In this document: in pieces, positions 60,325 through 64,000 of the stretch
Numbering within the stretch: position 1 is the stretch's first letter
Layout of the letters: each line of letters begins with the position of its first letter
DNA from: Hornefia butyriciproducens
GTDB lineage: Bacteria; Bacillota; Clostridia; Peptostreptococcales; Anaerovoracaceae
NCBI RefSeq assembly: GCF_009695915.1
Contig: NZ_VUMZ01000004.1
Coordinates: 186,001 to 250,000 of the forward strand
Direction: 5' to 3'
Length of the DNA stretch: 64,000 nt
Notes under the pieces: model-generated
Told to the model about the DNA's origin: nothing
Database searches by the model: none
The model's input: only the letters and a program-made list of their open reading frames with translations
Position numbers and translations under genes: made by a program

Positions 60325-60360
60325 CTCCGTTATCCTTTGTACGCTCAGCTCATTGCTGCG

Positions 60361-61401
60361 CTACCGTGCGACCTCGTCCAGAATCCCGGCCAGACGGCGG
60401 ATATCCTCGCGCGTTGTCGCCCAGCTGGTGCAGAACCGCAGGATGGAATGCGTCTCGTCATACTTGCCGGAAACCTCAAAGCCGACATGCTCATGAAGCT
60501 TTCTGACAAGCTCATTCTCTACAACAAAGAACTGCATATTGGTGGGAGACTCCACGTAAAACCTGAATCCCCGTTCCAGAAAAACCTGTTTCAGTTCCTC
60601 CGCCATATCCAGAGCCTGCTCTCCCAGCCGGAAATACAGACCGTCCGTGAACAGCGCAAGGAACTGAACCGCAACAACCCGGCCTTTAGCGAAGACATTG
60701 CCCCGCTGTTTCATAATTGTAAAGAAGTGTTCGGGCGCATTGCCCCGCGGAAATACGACCGCCTCGCCGCAGAGGGCACCGACCTTGGTTCCGCCGATAT
60801 AGAAGACATCCACGATTTTCGCGATATCCTTCAGTGTCAGATCACTTGCGTCACTGGCCAGTCCGTACCCCATACGTGCTCCGTCCAGATAAAGAGGAAT
60901 CTTGTACTCGCGGCAGATCTCCGCAATTGCGGTAAGCTCCGACCGGGTGTAAAGCGTCCCGAGCTCAGTCGGGTGTGACACGTATACGCCGCCGGGAAAC
61001 ACCATATGCTCCCAGGCTTCATCGTCGTAGAAATCCACCAGAAGTTTTCTCAGCTGTTCCGGAGCTATCTTCCCGTCCTCGGACGGAACCGTCAGAACCT
61101 TGTGTCCGGTGTATTCCACGCCGCCCGCCTCATGACAGTTCACATGACCGGTTTCCGCGGATATGATACCGTCATACGGGCACAGAATCGAGTCGATAAC
61201 CGTAACATTGGTCTGCGTTCCTCCCGCAAAGAAGTAAACCTGCCCGTCAGGACATCCGCACGCCTCCCGGATCAGGTCCGCGGCTTCCCGGGTATAATGG
61301 TCCTCGCCGTAGCCCGGAAGCTGCTCCATATTGGTTTCAATAAGTTTCAGCAGCACCGACTGATGCGCTCCCTCATGATAATCACATTCAAATGAAAACA
61401 T
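60361..61401 (-). CDS. Low-specificity L-threonine aldolase type PLP enzyme
   Basis: 346 aa. Fold-type I beta-eliminating lyase family: substrate region EDHYTREAA, PLP stacking segment FFAGGTQTN, Asp in YLDGARMGYGLA and PLP Lys in YIGGTKVGAL. Splits threonine or allo-threonine into glycine and acetaldehyde; phenylserine or similar beta-hydroxy amino acids may be alternatives. In anaerobes this supplies glycine for fermentation. Transcribed after the nitroreductase gene (32-base gap), so possibly an operon. Confidence 0.92.
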   Translation of the reverse strand: MFSFECDYHEGAHQSVLLKLIETNMEQLPGYGEDHYTREAADLIREACGCPDGQVYFFAGGTQTNVTVIDSILCPYDGIISAETGHVNCHEAGGVEYTGHKVLTVPSEDGKIAPEQLRKLLVDFYDDEAWEHMVFPGGVYVSHPTELGTLYTRSELTAIAEICREYKIPLYLDGARMGYGLASDASDLTLKDIAKIVDVFYIGGTKVGALCGEAVVFPRGNAPEHFFTIMKQRGNVFAKGRVVAVQFLALFTDGLYFRLGEQALDMAEELKQVFLERGFRFYVESPTNMQFFVVENELVRKLHEHVGFEVSGKYDETHSILRFCTSWATTREDIRRLAGILDEVAR

Positions 61402-61433
61402 AATGCGCCTCCTCAGGGATTTCGGTCATCCTG

Positions 61434-62006
61434 CTATTCGCAGAATTTCACCCGGTTTGAAATATCTTCTTTTTCCTTCGGTTCCGGCTCTGCGGCGATA
61501 CCGCCGAACGGCATCTGCGCGATCAGTTTCCAGTTCTCCGGAATGTCGAACATCTTTCTGACCGTGTCGTCAATGACCGGATTGTAGTGCTGCAGGTTTG
61601 CGCCGACGCCGATTTCGCGAAGCGCTGTCCAGACGTTAATCTGGAGCATACCGTTCGCCTGATTTGCCCAGACCGGGAAATTCGCGGCATACAGTGGGAA
61701 CTGCTCCTGCTTCTCCTTCACTACAGCCTCGTCATAGAAATAGAGAATCGTTCCGGCGGCCGCTTTGAAGCCGTCGATCTTCTCTCTGGCCACCTTCCCC
61801 TCAAAAGCGTCATAAACGCCGTCCCAAAGCTCATCCTGTCTGCTTCCCAGCGCAGTGACGACCCGTGCGCTCTTCATGTTGAAAGCGTCCGGAACAAGCT
61901 CAGTGACCTCTTCAATCAGTTTTTTCACCTCGCCGACTGAAACCGGCAGTTCTCTGTTCAGCTGATAATAACTTCTTCTCATCCCGAGAGCATCTGTAAT
62001 CGCCAT
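61434..62006 (-). CDS. Nitroreductase family protein
   Basis: 190 aa from the ATG at 62006, behind AGGAGG; an ORF extending to 62207 uses hairpin repeat F as a false N-terminus. Starts MAITDALGMRRSYYQLNREL, with NMKSARVVTALG and a GVGANLQHYNP segment, as in the HBN1/YdgI-type FMN nitroreductases. Uses NAD(P)H to reduce nitro or other electron-poor compounds or functions in redox balance; true substrate unknown. Confidence 0.85.
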   Translation of the reverse strand: MAITDALGMRRSYYQLNRELPVSVGEVKKLIEEVTELVPDAFNMKSARVVTALGSRQDELWDGVYDAFEGKVAREKIDGFKAAAGTILYFYDEAVVKEKQEQFPLYAANFPVWANQANGMLQINVWTALREIGVGANLQHYNPVIDDTVRKMFDIPENWKLIAQMPFGGIAAEPEPKEKEDISNRVKFCE

Positions 62007-62059
62007 ACGGCACCTCCTGTTCATCCTCCGGCCTGTCCGCCGTCGATACGGGAAACTCT

Positions 62060-62320
62060 GTGCTCGGCCACCAAATATGCATGGAATATCAATGATACAA
62101 AGAGCATATTCAGTGGCCTGCCGCAGGGTTTTCAAGCGTTTCATCCGAAAAAACTGCGGCAGCGGGATTCGGAAACGGCCGAATCCCTGAGCACAGGCAT
62201 CAATCAAGTAGGGTCTGCCGGCGCACTCTTCTATTGGATTGTGCGCCGCGGCGCTGCTGACAAGCTGCCGTCAGCGCCCATTAAGTCCGGCGGGGACTTA
62301 ATGCGTAGATACTACTTAAT
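62060..62320 (+). repeat. Hairpin-array repeat, copy F (full, two modules)
   Basis: Same order as copy D: GGCCACCAAATATGC/GCATATTCAGTGGCC; CTGCCGCAGGG.../...CTGCGGCAG; GGGATTCGG/CCGAATCCC (perfect); GAGCAC end; then GGCGCAC/GTGCGCC, GGCGCTG/CAGCGCC and ATTAAGTCC/GGACTTAAT. The left stem keeps pairing relative to copy D with paired changes, the second stem has two unpaired changes. The rest of 62007-62384 shows no gene or obvious regulatory site. Confidence 0.85.
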
Positions 62321-62384
62321 GATACCACATTTCCCTGCTCTCACACACGAAAAGAATCCTTTGACTAACTTGCAACACCGGAAA

Positions 62385-63182
62385 CTACCTATACAACTCT
62401 TTTCGTCTCAGCGTCGTATACGGTCTTCTGCTCCGTTCCCGTTTCGACGCTTTCATATCGATGTCCGCATATACGATCTGTTCACTGTCATCAGCTTTCA
62501 CAACGCAGTTTCCACAGGCATCCGCCACCATGGATTCTCCAGCGAAATCCATCTCTCCTTCCTTCCCGACGCGGTTGCACATTGCAACCACCACACTGTT
62601 CTGGAACGCCTGAATTCTGATTTCCCATTCAAAGATTTCCAGAGGCTCGCTCTTTGTATTCACCGTCGGAACCAGGATAAGATCCGCTCCCATGAGACTT
62701 TCGGTCCGTACACTCTCAGGGTAGTGCCGGTCAAAGCACACCACAATCCCAATACGGCCATGCTCTGTATCAAACACCTGAAACCCCGTATCGGACGGTG
62801 TATAATAATCCTTCTCATAAAACTGTTCTGCCTGTGCCACATGAACCATTTTCTGAACGCCGACAATCTCTCCGTTTCTGTCGATCAGAATACTTGCATC
62901 GTAATACTTTTCATTCTCCATCAGATAGATATTGGGCACTGCGGCGATCCCGCCTTCCCGGCAAGCAGTGCGAATATTGTTCACGGTCTCTGAGTCAATC
63001 TCAAGTCCATACGAGGTCGCGTCTCCGCCCGGATATTGCGGGAAAAATTCTGTAAGCTGCACCTCCGGGAACAAAATCAAATCCGCTCCTTCTCGTGCCG
63101 CCGTTCTGATTGCGTCAATACTTTTCTTCAGATTTCTCTCTACCGTTCCCGCATTGCTCATCTGTGCCATTGCAAGTTTCAT
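62385..63182 (-). CDS. Carbon-nitrogen hydrolase (omega-amidase / N-carbamoylputrescine amidase-like)
   Basis: 265 aa from the ATG at 63182, behind AGGAGG. Catalytic triad: Glu40 in LFPEVQLTEF, Lys111 in VQKMVHV, Cys149 in VVCFDRHYPE. Closer to amidase-type members than to nitrilases, given the CFDRHYPE context. Hydrolyses a linear amide or carbamoyl group; the exact amine is unknown. Stands alone between a repeat element and the sirtuin gene; about 240 bases without a gene precede it, with a weak hairpin (TTCGTC...GACGAA region near 63385-63420) and no clear promoter. Confidence 0.87.
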   Translation of the reverse strand: MKLAMAQMSNAGTVERNLKKSIDAIRTAAREGADLILFPEVQLTEFFPQYPGGDATSYGLEIDSETVNNIRTACREGGIAAVPNIYLMENEKYYDASILIDRNGEIVGVQKMVHVAQAEQFYEKDYYTPSDTGFQVFDTEHGRIGIVVCFDRHYPESVRTESLMGADLILVPTVNTKSEPLEIFEWEIRIQAFQNSVVVAMCNRVGKEGEMDFAGESMVADACGNCVVKADDSEQIVYADIDMKASKRERSRRPYTTLRRKELYR

Positions 63183-63423
63183 GGATTTTTCCTCCTGCTG
63201 TCTGTGTTTAAAGACATTATGCTCCATTACTTTCCAGATATCAACGATAAAATGGTGATCAGGTTGATAGGCAGGCATTTCTTGGAAAAGCTTCGACCGG
63301 CTGATTCCGATATTCTATTGAGAACTTGCATAGAACATTATCCAAGTTATCAATAGGCCAGTTGACTTTTAAATTCCATCGGATTTCGTCAGCAGAAGCT
63401 GGATTTCCTGCTGGACGAAACGC

Positions 63424-64000
63424 TCATCTGACAAGGAGAGACAGAATCCTCCTGATGTCGCTGTCAATACAAATGGACTTTTCCCGTATTTCTTCCGGAG
63501 CATAAGCCTCGCCGCAGTTCAGGCAGGCATAGGTCGCATCCGGCCATTGCGCGGTCATCTTCCAGAAGGGAAACTTAATTATGCCGGGGGTGTTCATGCC
63601 GACTGCGCATTCCAGGAAGAGTACCTTCCCATTCTCATGTTCTCTCAGGAACTCCGAATAGCGCTCCGCCGCCCTGTACCAGCCTTTGTCCTCCACAAAA
63701 CTGTCATCCGCACGCAGGTTAGTCGTCATCGGCTCTCCGTCATCCGGGCAGTATGGAATCAGTTCTGTCGGAATCCTCATGGCAATCTCTGCGTTTTCAG
63801 GAACGAGCAGCTCGTTGTCCTCCGCAATCTCATACCCCTGGGCAAGCACCATCTTCCGGATGATCTCTTTGTTCTCATAGGTCTTATGCGCCGAAGCGCC
63901 GTGCGGATCGGAGCTCTGCAGCAGACCATAGTCACCCTGTGTATAGAAGAGACGCCTCTTGTCAAAGCCGGATCTCTGGAAGCAGTGATCCACATTGGTG
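63424..64000 (-). CDS. SIR2-family NAD-dependent protein (SirTM-like), start beyond window
   Basis: Frame open to the last base. Visible part (about 192 codons) begins within TNVDHCFQRSGFDKRRLFYT and runs QGDYGLLQSSDPHG, with CPDDGEPMTTNLRADDSFVE, FLECAVGMNTPGIIKFPFWK and CLNCGEAYAPEEI. This matches the macrodomain-linked class M sirtuins of Bacillota, which act as ADP-ribosyl transferases on lipoyl carrier proteins rather than deacetylases. The catalytic N-terminal half lies outside the window, and whether a macrodomain gene follows upstream cannot be seen. Confidence 0.8.
   Translation of the reverse strand, partial: TNVDHCFQRSGFDKRRLFYTQGDYGLLQSSDPHGASAHKTYENKEIIRKMVLAQGYEIAEDNELLVPENAEIAMRIPTELIPYCPDDGEPMTTNLRADDSFVEDKGWYRAAERYSEFLREHENGKVLFLECAVGMNTPGIIKFPFWKMTAQWPDATYACLNCGEAYAPEEIREKSICIDSDIRRILSLLVR

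Noticed and set aside
62007-62207. N-terminal extension of the nitroreductase ORF
   Set aside because: The extra codons come from hairpin repeat F; a GGAGG-preceded ATG at 62006 starts the conserved part.

Overview
The window looks like chromosome from an anaerobic Gram-positive Bacillota of the class Clostridia, with GC in the middle fifties. Supporting evidence: sigma-A type promoters and strong GGAGG ribosome sites throughout, osmolyte (Opu) ABC transporters whose permease and binding protein are fused, FeoA-FeoB fusion with its small Cys-rich partner, ATP-type PEP carboxykinase, amino-acid and corrinoid oriented metabolism, and large exported proteins built from Ig-like, cadherin-like and fibronectin III domains with Lys-rich C-termini. 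An amino-acid fermenting lineage such as Eubacteriales Family XIII is my guess, not a demonstrated assignment. I see no rRNA, tRNA, prophage or CRISPR array.

Layout. 1-1734: minus-strand operon NUDIX - C39-like peptidase - exported Fn3 protein (cut by the window edge). 1992-4733: pckA with a divergent LysR gene. 4741-7550: iron uptake (feoAB plus Cys-rich partner). 7632-11362: metallo-hydrolase, HMA protein, and a patatin / RsmJ-like / DUF3592 cluster. 11491-14108: thioester-type surface adhesin with an iteron array at its promoter. 14254-17334: PNPOx-ferredoxin protein plus a first Opu transporter. 17408-30619: a five-gene operon of mostly exported proteins behind a cobalamin riboswitch and a riboswitch terminator. 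30888-33600: second Opu transporter, with CBS domains. 33752-38800: radical SAM protein, then an alcohol dehydrogenase / carboxymuconolactone decarboxylase / flavodoxin operon with a divergent LysR regulator. 38930-43589: PucR regulator, aminotransferase, ornithine-cyclodeaminase family protein and formimidoylglutamase, of lower GC. 43795-47225: IS256-family element and an AT-rich patch of small membrane and secreted proteins. 47583-49019: ECF sigma factor with a DUF4367 partner. 49044-54818: trpS, nitrilase, Crp/Fnr regulator and a four-domain sulfur-handling flavoprotein. 54990-64000: 5'-nucleotidase, hydrolase, PutP with a divergent TetR regulator, threonine aldolase, nitroreductase, C-N hydrolase, and a sirtuin cut by the window end.

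The two observations I rate highest are: (1) the cobalamin-riboswitch operon 30619-17408, which has a recognisable promoter, aptamer, terminator and end terminator and encodes a family of secreted multi-domain proteins, two of them with transcobalamin-like DUF4430-type domains, suggesting an extracellular corrinoid capture or processing system; and (2) a dispersed, modular repeat made of up to six consecutive hairpins bounded by terminal inverted repeats, present in two full and four partial copies, several abutting the stop codon of a gene, with base changes that preserve pairing in some stems.

Other themes are a good set of cis-regulatory sites (perfect palindromes in the pckA/LysR and flavodoxin/LysR intergenic regions, paired sites between putP and its TetR neighbour, tandem repeats directly upstream of two promoters) and a surface adhesin whose thioester motif has lost its glutamine.
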